Origin: an uncultured Pseudomonadota bacterium
GTDB lineage: Bacteria; Pseudomonadota; Gammaproteobacteria; Steroidobacterales; Steroidobacteraceae
Assembly (NCBI GenBank): GCA_903910215.1
Contig: CAIVYV010000299.1
Span: 1 to 5,664, forward strand
Reading direction: 5' to 3'
Length of the DNA stretch: 5,664 nucleotides
The notes under the pieces are model-generated. The model saw nothing but the letters and a program-made list of their open reading frames with translations, did not search any database and was not told the origin of the DNA. A program made the position numbers and the translations under genes. This document shows positions 1-5,664 of this stretch, piece after piece (the first letter of the stretch is position 1; the number at the start of each line of letters is the position of its first letter).

Positions 1-1196
1 AACGCCAGTAGCGTCACGCACATCGCCACGAACAACAGCACGAAAAACCCGGCGCCACCGAACGCTGTCAGCAGCGCGGCTCCGAAAAACGCGCTGGAGA
101 CTCCACCCAACCGACCGATACTGGAAGCCGCTCCGATGCCGGTTGCCCGAATCGGCGCCGGATAGAGATGCGCAGCCAATGCATACAGTGTGGTCTGCAC
201 CCCGTTGATACATCCACCGAGCAATGCCAGCAACACCAGTACCAACTCAGTCGACGCGCCATCAAAGTCGCCGAGCAAAAAAACCACGCTTACGGCCGCT
301 GCAAGCACTGCCATCAGCGCCAAGGGTGTACGCGAACCATAACGAGTCATCAAACCGGCCGCCAACAATGCGGTGATCACGCCGCCGAGATTGAAATACA
401 TCAAACCTCGACTGGCCTCGGCAATATCGCGCCCCGCCTCGACTAACATGGTGGGAAGCCAACTGAAGCTGGCATAAATCGCCATCAAGCAAAAACCAAA
501 GGCACACCACAGCGCCAAAGTATCGCGTCGTCGATCGGGGCTCAGCAATGCACGAATTTGGCTGATCGGCTCACCGGATACCGCTGCCGACAGCGCATCA
601 CGGGGGAGATCGTTAGGCAGACCACGCCACAGAACCAGCAGCAATACCAACGGCAAGACACCCGCCCACTGCATCATCGCCCGCCAACCCTGGGCAGGCA
701 AAATCTCCGCCGCCAGCGCACCACCGACGACGCCACCCAGCGGAATGCAGACGATCGTGGCAGTGACGGCGACGACACGATAGCGTGGCGGTGTGCATTC
801 CGCTGCGAGTGCCGCTGCATTGGGTAGCGCGCCACCCATACCGATACCGGCCACTACTCGCAGCAAGAACAACGATTCGACAGTGCCCACAAAGGACATC
901 GCCAACGTCGCAGCGCCGAACAGGAAGACACAGCAAAGCAGCACCTGCTTCCGTCCGACTCGATCACCCCATAAGCCACCGAGTAGCGTACCGATCATCA
1001 TGCCGAACTGACCGACGGCGAGAACCGGCGCAAACGTGCTCTTATCTAACTGCCATTCCGCCAGAATCGCCGGAGCAACCAACCCCAAGACTTGGTTATC
1101 CATCCCGTCGAACAGGATTGCCAGCGACAAAAGCAGCAGCACGCCGCGATCACGCCACGACCAGCGAGTCGCGACTTCAACGCTACTGCCACTCAC
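1..1196 (-). CDS. MFS permease, aromatic acid:H+ symporter (AAHS)-like, 3' end outside window
   Basis: This is an inner-membrane secondary transporter, probably a proton symporter for an aromatic or similar organic acid. The reading frame is open for 398 codons without a stop and leaves the window at base 1, so only the last part (around TM12 and the C-terminal tail) is missing. Seen in the translation: TM1 carries FDGMDNQ (D30, D33), matching the DGxD motif of PcaK/BenK-type permeases. The loop 2-3 MFS signature GGLWGDRVGRK is at 73-83. TM4 reads LRVVAGIGMGGALPNAAAL (112-130), close to the AAHS pattern, followed by E133 and a PPRYR stretch. A weaker second copy of the loop signature (LMTRYGSRTPLAL) lies in the C-terminal half. 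The first ATG falls inside TM1, so the start must be GTG 1196 or TTG 1202; an in-frame TAG at 1203-1205 rules out anything further upstream. No clear Shine-Dalgarno is visible. The gene directly follows the antiporter gene and is probably coupled to it. The family call is good; the substrate is unknown. Confidence 0.88.
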   Translation of the reverse strand, partial: MSGSSVEVATRWSWRDRGVLLLLSLAILFDGMDNQVLGLVAPAILAEWQLDKSTFAPVLAVGQFGMMIGTLLGGLWGDRVGRKQVLLCCVFLFGAATLAMSFVGTVESLFLLRVVAGIGMGGALPNAAALAAECTPPRYRVVAVTATIVCIPLGGVVGGALAAEILPAQGWRAMMQWAGVLPLVLLLVLWRGLPNDLPRDALSAAVSGEPISQIRALLSPDRRRDTLALWCAFGFCLMAIYASFSWLPTMLVEAGRDIAEASRGLMYFNLGGVITALLAAGLMTRYGSRTPLALMAVLAAAVSVVFLLGDFDGASTELVLVLLALLGGCINGVQTTLYALAAHLYPAPIRATGIGAASSIGRLGGVSSAFFGAALLTAFGGAGFFVLLFVAMCVTLLA

Positions 1197-1198
1197 GC

Positions 1199-1762
1199 TC
1201 AACTACCGGCCGCAGGCCGCCGAATCATCGATACCACCAAAGTCACGATGGTAATTGGCACCACGAACGACAGCATCACTGACGAGAAGGCTTGCAGTTG
1301 ATCGTGTTGTTGCGCAGCGAGGATGAGGTACGCAACGTAGATGAAGTAATAGAGCAGGAACAACCCGCCCTCCCATCGCTCGATCTCGCGACCGCTGACG
1401 AAGATGGGCAAACACGCAAACGCCACAGCCAACATCACCCAGATGTCGAAACTGACCACGGCAGCACCGATCGATAGACCCGCAGCACCCGAGGCAATGC
1501 CGGCAGCGCCGACGCAGCCCAAAATGTTGAAAATATTGCTGCCGATCACATTGCCCACCGCGATGTCCGTTTGCCCAGATAGCACCGCCGAGACCGACAC
1601 CGTTGTTTCCGGGGCGCTGGTGCCGAAAGCGACAACGGTCAAGCCCACCACCAACGGCGAGATGCCAAACGACAGCGACAGCTTGGAAGCACCGCGGACC
1701 AGCGACTCGGCACCGAGAACAAGCGCGATGACCCCACCTAAAAATAGAAAAATTTCGTTCAT
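1199..1762 (-). CDS. Half-size CaCA-family Na+/Ca2+ antiporter with a single alpha-repeat
   Basis: This is a membrane protein of the calcium/cation antiporter superfamily (YrbG-like), which exchanges Ca2+ for Na+ or H+. The 187-residue product has the alpha-repeat: GAESLVRGASKL (17-28), GISPLVVGLTVVAFGTSAPE (33-52, with the acidic ion ligand E52) and GNVIGSNIFNI (70-80). Family members are usually about 310-360 residues with two inverted alpha-repeats, and both repeats build the ion site. Here only one is present. From memory of the family, the N-terminal start (MNEIFLFLGG) and the ISPLVVGLTVVAFGTSAPE block look like alpha1, whereas the tail after residue 80 (FDIWVMLAVAFACLPIFVSGREIERWEGG, then AYLILAAQQHD) looks like the region after alpha2. 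I infer an internal deletion joining the two repeats. The start at 1762 is chosen because family homology begins there; no good Shine-Dalgarno is present, and an in-frame extension to 1888 would run antisense through the ridA-like gene. Function as a homodimer is possible; loss of function is equally possible. Confidence 0.82.
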   Translation of the reverse strand: MNEIFLFLGGVIALVLGAESLVRGASKLSLSFGISPLVVGLTVVAFGTSAPETTVSVSAVLSGQTDIAVGNVIGSNIFNILGCVGAAGIASGAAGLSIGAAVVSFDIWVMLAVAFACLPIFVSGREIERWEGGLFLLYYFIYVAYLILAAQQHDQLQAFSSVMLSFVVPITIVTLVVSMIRRPAAGS

Positions 1763-1792
1763 GCGTGCGATGCTAACAAAGGACGACAACAC

Positions 1793-1796
1793 GGAG
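1793..1796 (+). promoter_or_regulatory. Shine-Dalgarno of the RidA-like gene
   Basis: GGAG lies 7 nt before ATG 1804 and supports that start. The whole gap to the divergent antiporter start is only 41 bp (1763-1803), so the promoters of both genes must overlap each other or the opposite coding sequence. I saw no convincing -35/-10 pair in it. Confidence 0.7.
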
Positions 1797-1803
1797 AATC
1801 GAA

Positions 1804-2277
1804 ATGCACGGGATTTCGTTGAGCCATATCTGCACGGTCGCCTGCCTGGTCGTGAGCACCGCAGGACTTGCGCAGTCGCCCGATTCAAACGCGGCGTCTA
1901 CCAACCTCATCCGCAATCCGAGCGGCGGCTATACACACCGGACGGTCGAGATCCTGCCGGGGTCGAGAATTTTGTACATCAGCGGTCAGACCGCCACGGG
2001 TGCCGACGGCAAAACACCCGCTGACGGAGATGCACAGGCGGAGATCGTCTACGAGCGAATCGCCAAATCCCTCGCGGATGCGGGGATGACGATGCAGGAT
2101 CTCGTCAAAACCACGGTCTATCTGACCGATGCCGGTGATCTGCCAGCCGTGATCCGAGCTGGCCGCAAATACAATCCGAACGGAAAGCAGGCAGGCACGC
2201 TCGTGTACGTCAAGGCACTCGCGGTACCCGAGGCACGAATCGAAATTGAAGCGGTTGCGGCGCGAGCGACGAAGTAA
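1804..2277 (+). CDS. Secreted RidA/YjgF/UK114-family protein lacking the conserved arginine
   Basis: This 157-residue protein belongs to the RidA (reactive intermediate deaminase A) family, small proteins that form trimers. An N-terminal signal peptide is visible: hydrophobic core about residues 9-22 and likely cleavage after A23 (GLA|QS), so the mature protein should be periplasmic. Family landmarks are ILYISGQTA (56-64), the DAQAEIVYERIAKSLADAG helix (76-94), DLVKTTVYLTD (99-109) and the C-terminal ARIEIEAVAA (144-153). RidA enzymes carry an Arg (Arg105 in E. coli RidA) in the segment before the last strand, as in 'ARTTVEV'. Aligning without gaps back from EIEA, this protein has Gly131 there (QAGTLVYV). 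That arginine binds the carboxylate of the imine/enamine substrate, so classical deaminase activity is unlikely; as I recall, several Rid subfamilies lack it and have no known activity. The gene is divergent from the antiporter and convergent with the receptor gene. Family call is firm; function is open. Confidence 0.93.
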   Translation: MHGISLSHICTVACLVVSTAGLAQSPDSNAASTNLIRNPSGGYTHRTVEILPGSRILYISGQTATGADGKTPADGDAQAEIVYERIAKSLADAGMTMQDLVKTTVYLTDAGDLPAVIRAGRKYNPNGKQAGTLVYVKALAVPEARIEIEAVAARATK

Positions 2278-2284
2278 CGCGCAT

Positions 2285-2317
2285 AAAAAAACCGGGGTGG
2301 CTAGGCCACCCCGGTTT
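2285..2317. terminator. Bidirectional intrinsic terminator between convergent genes
   Basis: A perfect 13-bp stem (AAACCGGGGTGGC at 2289-2301 pairing with GCCACCCCGGTTT at 2305-2317) encloses a 3-nt loop (TAG). On the minus strand the stem runs into seven T (complement of 2285-2291), the classic form, placed 28 bp past the receptor stop. On the plus strand, 11 bp past the ridA-like stop, the same stem ends in only TTT followed by CGT, so it should work less well in that direction. Confidence 0.92.
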
Positions 2318-2344
2318 CGTCGATCGATCAGATCGAAGTAACGA

Positions 2345-4837
2345 TCAGCGACGGCGAGCGCCGAAGTCGTACTTGAAGGTCACGTTCCAGCTGCGCGGAG
2401 CCTGGATGTAAGCGAGATCCGACAACACCGACACGACCTGCACTTCGTCAGTGCAGTTGCGGCAGTTCGCCTGGATGCGCCAGCCACCCGCGTCATTCTC
2501 GAGCGTGATACCCGCATCGAGTGTGTCGTAGGCTTCGACGAGACCTGCCGGGGCGCCGTTCGTGGCGACGTTGTTGTCACCCGTGTAGGCCCACAGCACG
2601 TTCGGCGTCAGACGCAGGTTCTCACCGATGTTGAGGCTGTAGCTCGCACCCAAGGCCAGCGTATCCGGTGCACGCACAGGTTCCGGAATCTCGCCCGAGG
2701 GGTTGATGATGCCGTTGTTGCAGTCACCCGCACGACCACCGGTGCCGGCGATAGCCGCCTTACACGACACCTGTTGCGTCAGAATCGACGGCGCCACGTC
2801 CTGATACTTGGCATCCTGCGAACCCGCAAAGAGGAACAAGTTCAGATTTTCCGTCGGCGCGTAGATGAGCTCCGCTTCGACGCCACTGTTCTTCATGCCC
2901 GCAAAATTGCGGGTGATGAAGGAGATGGCACCGTTCGGGGCTACGAAGCCCGCCGGCGTCTGCAGGTCTTCGACGTCCAGGATGAATCCCGTCAGGTTCA
3001 AGCGCAGCGTGCGATCGAGCCACTCGGAACGCAGACCGAACTCGTAAGACCACACGGTCTCAGGAGCGAACGGCTGGTTCGCAACCGGCGCCGTGCCGCG
3101 AGCGTTCCAACCACCCGACTTGAAGCCGCGAGTAGCCGAAGCGAACACGTTCATGTCGTCGCTCACGTCGTACTTGAAGGCGATACGCGGCGTGAAGAGC
3201 GCCGTGCTCAACTCCAAGGGAATGCCAGCAGCGATCAAGTTCGCCGTGTTCACACGCGTGGCAGCTGTCGGTGCAGCCGCGATGCCAGGCGCCGCATTCG
3301 CCGTGAAAGCAATCTTCTTGGTCTCGTCGGTATAACGACCACCCAAGGTCAGAGTTGCCTTCTCGAACGGCGTAAAGTCCCACTGCGTGTAGATCGCCAT
3401 CGCGTCGGCGCGGTTGTTGAGGATGCGATCCTCGAGCACCAGCGTCAGCGTCGGCGAGAGGCTGAAGAGATCCGCGTAGTCGGTGACGTTCTTCTCGTCG
3501 AAGAAGTACATACCGGCGACGTAGCGAGTGCCCTCGCCGATCTCACCCGTCAGCTTGATTTCCTGGCTGAACTGCTTGTGCTCACCATCGTTAGCGATGA
3601 CGAAGCCACCGACCGGGTTGGTCGGCTGCGTACCACCGGTCGCGGTCTTCACACCGGTGCCGTTGAAGAAGTCGATCGCGAACTTCTGCGACATGTCGAC
3701 GTAACCGGTGATGAAGCTGAACTCACCCACCGACGACTGCCACTTGATGTTCGAGGTGATCATCGTGCTTTCAACGTCGTTACCGAGGTTGTAAAAGCGC
3801 TTGTCACCCGTGATCAGATTCGCGAGCGGCGTACCTGTCTGACGCAAACCCGTGCAGGTGAAGCGATCGCTCGTGACCGTGCCGAGGCAACGCGCTTCGA
3901 CGCTCTGCGCACCCGATGAGGTCGGCGGCAGACCGGCGCGCTGCGGCACGAGAGCGACCTGCGGGCCACCCGCCGGAATCGACACGAGACCGTTCGCCAC
4001 CACGCCACCGCGATAGGCCGAGCCCGAGCCGCGGGCGAAGTTGAGGATGTTGAGGCCCTTGTCTTGCGAGTACTGGGCTGCGAGATCCCAGGTCACTGCG
4101 TCAGAGACGAGCACGCGCATGGATCCACGCACGCCCATGGTGTCGGTCGCGTTGATATCGTCCTCGCCCGTGATCGGGTTCGACACGTAACCATCGTCCT
4201 TGATCGAGTAGACCGAGAGTTTGGTCAACACCGTGTCCGACACCGGCAGATCGATCGTGCCGCGGAAGCTGCGCTGGTTGTACTCGCCGAAGCCCGCTTC
4301 GACGTAACCGCCCATCTCTTCGCCCGGGGCGCGCAAGATGACGTTCATCGCACCACCGGTGGTGTTGCGGCCGAACAGCGTGCCCTGCGGACCACGCAGC
4401 ACTTCGATGCGCTCCACATCGAACAAGCCAAGGTTGTTGGCGTTCTGGCGGCTCAAGAACACGTCGTCGACATAGGTGCCGACGGGCGGATCAAAGGTCG
4501 CGATGGATTCGGTGTTGCCGATACCGCGCAGGTAGTAACCGTTAGCGGTGCCAAGGCCAGTGTTGTTGAAGCCGAGCAGGTTCGGAATCAACTTGACCAT
4601 GTCGAGGGTCTCGGTGACGTTCAGCTTCTCGAGCTGATCGGCAGAGAACGCAGAGATGGCGATCGGCACATCTTGCACGCGCTCTTCGCGACGTTGCGCC
4701 GTGACGACGATCTCATCCAGCAGGCTACCCGATGCTTGCGAGTCTTGCGGATCGGGTGCCGCAGTAGCCGTCCCGGCTGCACTCGCGATCGCGAGACCCG
4801 CGACCAACGAGGTCATTCCCTTCTTGAAAACGATCAT
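2345..4837 (-). CDS. TonB-dependent outer-membrane receptor
   Basis: This 830-residue protein is an outer-membrane gated channel that uses energy from TonB-ExbB-ExbD to import a ligand such as a siderophore, vitamin or other organic compound. In order: a signal peptide (KK at 5-6, hydrophobic 9-22, cleavage near A26/A27); a TonB box at DEIVVTA (41-47); a plug domain from about 54 to 171, with PPVGTYVDDVFLSR (117-130) and VERIEVLRGPQGTLFGRNT (141-159); then a 22-strand-type beta-barrel from about 180 to the end, including the family motif TRGFKSGGWNARG (569-581) and the last strand WNVTFKYDF (817-825). Length is normal for the family. A five-residue tail GARRR follows the final aromatic residue. 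Six cysteines form three close pairs (C317/C328, C692/C706, C792/C795), plausible disulfides. Start 4837 is supported by a strong Shine-Dalgarno. The gene appears to be transcribed alone, with its own terminator downstream. The ligand cannot be read from sequence, and no sigma/anti-sigma pair is adjacent. Confidence 0.97.
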   Translation of the reverse strand: MIVFKKGMTSLVAGLAIASAAGTATAAPDPQDSQASGSLLDEIVVTAQRREERVQDVPIAISAFSADQLEKLNVTETLDMVKLIPNLLGFNNTGLGTANGYYLRGIGNTESIATFDPPVGTYVDDVFLSRQNANNLGLFDVERIEVLRGPQGTLFGRNTTGGAMNVILRAPGEEMGGYVEAGFGEYNQRSFRGTIDLPVSDTVLTKLSVYSIKDDGYVSNPITGEDDINATDTMGVRGSMRVLVSDAVTWDLAAQYSQDKGLNILNFARGSGSAYRGGVVANGLVSIPAGGPQVALVPQRAGLPPTSSGAQSVEARCLGTVTSDRFTCTGLRQTGTPLANLITGDKRFYNLGNDVESTMITSNIKWQSSVGEFSFITGYVDMSQKFAIDFFNGTGVKTATGGTQPTNPVGGFVIANDGEHKQFSQEIKLTGEIGEGTRYVAGMYFFDEKNVTDYADLFSLSPTLTLVLEDRILNNRADAMAIYTQWDFTPFEKATLTLGGRYTDETKKIAFTANAAPGIAAAPTAATRVNTANLIAAGIPLELSTALFTPRIAFKYDVSDDMNVFASATRGFKSGGWNARGTAPVANQPFAPETVWSYEFGLRSEWLDRTLRLNLTGFILDVEDLQTPAGFVAPNGAISFITRNFAGMKNSGVEAELIYAPTENLNLFLFAGSQDAKYQDVAPSILTQQVSCKAAIAGTGGRAGDCNNGIINPSGEIPEPVRAPDTLALGASYSLNIGENLRLTPNVLWAYTGDNNVATNGAPAGLVEAYDTLDAGITLENDAGGWRIQANCRNCTDEVQVVSVLSDLAYIQAPRSWNVTFKYDFGARRR

Positions 4838-4843
4838 TCCTGT

Positions 4844-4849
4844 CTCCCC
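4844..4849 (-). promoter_or_regulatory. Shine-Dalgarno of the TonB-dependent receptor
   Basis: On the minus strand GGGGAG sits 6 nt before ATG 4837 and fixes that start. A second purine run, AGGA, directly touches the ATG and is too close to act. Confidence 0.75.
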
Positions 4850-4876
4850 TATTGGCGCACCCGACGTGGGCGCGAC

Positions 4877-4910
4877 CCCCGTACGCTAACGGAACCCCGT
4901 AACGGTTTCC
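4877..4910. promoter_or_regulatory. Possible operator: repeated CCCCGT..AACGG and imperfect palindrome
   Basis: Two tandem related units are seen: CCCCGT-ACGCT-AACGG (4877-4892) and CCCCGT-AACGG (4895-4905), identical except for a 5-nt insert. The second lies within an imperfect 20-bp palindrome, 4891-4910, whose ends are GGAA and TTCC and which pairs at 7 of 10 positions. Read on the minus strand it contains TGGAAACCGTTA, similar to a LacI-family half-site. It lies 40-73 nt upstream of the receptor ATG, a fitting place for control of that gene. That it is an operator, and its regulator, are inference. Confidence 0.35.
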
Positions 4911-4948
4911 AGAGTGTTGCGTCGAAGTGACACTTGGGGGCGCACTCT
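4911..4948. repeat. Nested inverted repeats in the divergent intergenic region
   Basis: A perfect 11-bp palindrome, AAGTG-A-CACTT (4925-4935), lies at the centre of a wider inverted repeat, AGAGTG (4911-4916) with CACTCT (4943-4948). The two share a centre to within half a base. It could be a binding site for a dimeric regulator between the divergent receptor and methyltransferase genes, or part of the receptor leader RNA. The 1-nt centre argues against a simple RNA hairpin for the inner element. No known motif is recognised. Confidence 0.4.
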
Positions 4949-5038
4949 CTTGCACACTACAGACTATCCGACGCCGTTTTCGTCCGCTCACCGGTCGATT
5001 CAGGTTTGCGGCGGGAGTAGGAGTTCACGCCCGGCGAT

Positions 5039-5047
5039 TGCTACATT
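5039..5047 (+). promoter_or_regulatory. Possible extended -10 promoter of the methyltransferase gene
   Basis: TGC-TACATT matches an extended -10 (TGn plus a hexamer with 4 of 6 consensus bases). No good -35 is found at 16-18 bp upstream. Transcription from it would begin around 5053-5055, that is, at the GTG start codon itself, which would give a leaderless mRNA. This agrees with the lack of a usable Shine-Dalgarno, but a short AT-rich match can arise by chance. Confidence 0.3.
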
Positions 5048-5053
5048 ACGAGT

Positions 5054-5664
5054 GTGAACCAACGTACACCGTCACCTCTGGCAGACCTGCAGATTGCAAC
5101 GCGCCGCGACGATCGCGCTCGAGCCGCTTTCGTACGAGATTTACGCCGTTGCGTTCTCGATCAAGGCGCCGATTGGATCAAACGCGACTATCGTGATCAC
5201 GTCGAGGCAACGCTCGATGACAAGCCCTCCTCGCGCGATATCCACGCTGCCATGCGAGGGCGCGATTCGTTTCGGTTTTACTCTGCGCTTCGAACGACCT
5301 CGCAGGACCTTCTCTATCAAACGGTGCAACCGAGCATCGAACGAGCCGCCACCAAAATCAACGAGCGAGTGCGTCACCTCGCGCGCGGCAAACGACCCGG
5401 CAGCCTGAAGTTGGATTCCACACTCGAGATCCCTCGCTCGGTGTCGGCAATCGATATTCACCTGATGCCCGGCAGCTACCACACTGAGTATGAGTTGGAC
5501 GATGCCACGATGGGGCTCGTCTACGACCAACGATTACGCATCTCGACATTTGGACTCTTCGGACCGGATCTTGGCGATATCGGTAGATCAATCTCGCGAT
5601 ATGTCGCTGCGACGATGCCGGATTTGAACGTAAAACGGGTGCTCGACCTCGGCTGTACCGTGGG
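5054..5664 (+). CDS. Class I SAM-dependent methyltransferase, N-terminal part (3' end outside window)
   Basis: The frame is open from GTG 5054 to the window end (203 codons plus two bases) and ends in RVLDLGCTVG (195-204), the glycine-rich motif I that binds S-adenosylmethionine. The Rossmann catalytic domain therefore lies almost wholly beyond the window. The part in view is a mostly helical N-terminal region of about 190 residues. It includes DWIKRDYRDHV (40-50), an arginine-rich stretch RVRHLARGKRPGSLKL (105-120), EIPRSVSAIDIHLMPGSYHTE (125-145) and GPDLGDIGRSISRYV (170-184). This layout resembles a group of uncharacterised proteobacterial methyltransferases with an 'IDIHCMPGGYHTE' type motif, as I remember it. 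An in-frame TAG at 5018-5020 and no other ATG/GTG/TTG before 5054 make this GTG the earliest start; the next ATG is deep in the conserved region. No clear Shine-Dalgarno is present. The gene is divergent from the receptor. The substrate is unknown. Confidence 0.85.
   Translation, partial: MNQRTPSPLADLQIATRRDDRARAAFVRDLRRCVLDQGADWIKRDYRDHVEATLDDKPSSRDIHAAMRGRDSFRFYSALRTTSQDLLYQTVQPSIERAATKINERVRHLARGKRPGSLKLDSTLEIPRSVSAIDIHLMPGSYHTEYELDDATMGLVYDQRLRISTFGLFGPDLGDIGRSISRYVAATMPDLNVKRVLDLGCTV

Noticed and set aside
613..936. Minus-strand ORF (107 codons) rich in Cys/Arg within the permease region
   Set aside because: It is an out-of-frame reading of the AAHS-type permease, whose true frame stays open through the region and carries all the MFS motifs.
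1834..1845. Possible lipobox (TVAC, Cys14) in the RidA-like protein
   Set aside because: The hydrophobic core continues after the cysteine and there is no Leu at -3. A type I signal peptide cut after A23 fits better.
1763..1888. N-terminal extension of the antiporter to ATG 1888
   Set aside because: The added 42 residues are Arg/Ser-rich, unlike any antiporter N-terminus, and run antisense through the RidA signal-peptide region. Family homology begins at M (1762).
1404..2024. Plus-strand ORF (206 codons) across the antiporter and the start of the RidA-like gene
   Set aside because: It overlaps two genes with clear family motifs in other frames and has no motif of its own.
2774..3919. Long plus-strand ORF (381 codons) inside the receptor gene
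   Set aside because: It is antisense to a full-length, motif-rich TonB-dependent receptor. Its product is very rich in Arg/Val/Glu with no recognisable domain, typical of a shadow frame in GC-rich DNA.
4064..4930. Plus-strand ORF (288 codons) opposite the receptor N-terminus and its leader
   Set aside because: Antisense shadow: its product is Arg/His/Val-rich and low in complexity, and the opposite strand encodes the signal peptide, TonB box and plug.
4963..4991. Possible sigma70 promoter for the receptor (minus strand GATAGT with GTGAGC 17 nt upstream)
   Set aside because: Only 4/6 and 3/6 consensus matches; too weak to call without transcript data.
5141..5530. Minus-strand ORF (129 codons) at the right end
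   Set aside because: Antisense to the methyltransferase frame, which has a SAM motif I and an open frame from 5054 to the window end.

Overview
The window looks like chromosomal DNA of a GC-rich Gram-negative bacterium, most likely a pseudomonadotan of the gammaproteobacterial Steroidobacter/Woeseia type. The evidence is a large TonB-dependent outer-membrane receptor with the 'EIVVTAQRREERVQDVP' style N-terminus, a secreted RidA-family protein, and an aromatic-acid-type MFS permease. The taxonomic guess is inference. No RNA gene, insertion sequence, CRISPR array or integron was seen.

Layout. Positions 1-1202 (minus strand): most of an MFS permease of the aromatic acid:H+ symporter (AAHS) type, running off the left edge. 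It has no ATG start; it begins at GTG 1196 or TTG 1202. Positions 1199-1762 (minus): a short CaCA-type Na+/Ca2+ antiporter with one alpha-repeat instead of two. Its TGA overlaps the possible TTG start of the permease, so the two look like one translationally coupled operon. Positions 1804-2277 (plus, divergent): a RidA/YjgF-family protein with a signal peptide and Gly in place of the usual substrate-binding Arg. Positions 2285-2317: a strong hairpin terminator shared by the convergent ridA-like and receptor genes. Positions 2345-4837 (minus): a complete 830-residue TonB-dependent receptor. Positions 4838-5053: a 216-bp divergent intergenic region with palindromic elements and a possible extended -10. 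Positions 5054-5664 (plus): the N-terminal part of a class I SAM-dependent methyltransferase with a GTG start, running off the right edge at its SAM-binding motif I.

How the parts may work together. The receptor would bring a substrate across the outer membrane and the AAHS-type permease could move an aromatic or other organic acid across the inner membrane. They lie in separate transcription units, so a shared substrate is only a possibility. The RidA-like protein is predicted to be periplasmic and lacks the arginine needed for imine/enamine deamination, so a binding or unknown role is more likely than classical RidA chemistry. The most unusual points are the half-size antiporter, which reads like an alpha1/alpha2 hybrid left by an internal deletion, and the arginine-less secreted RidA protein. 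I did not find a clear new multi-gene system.
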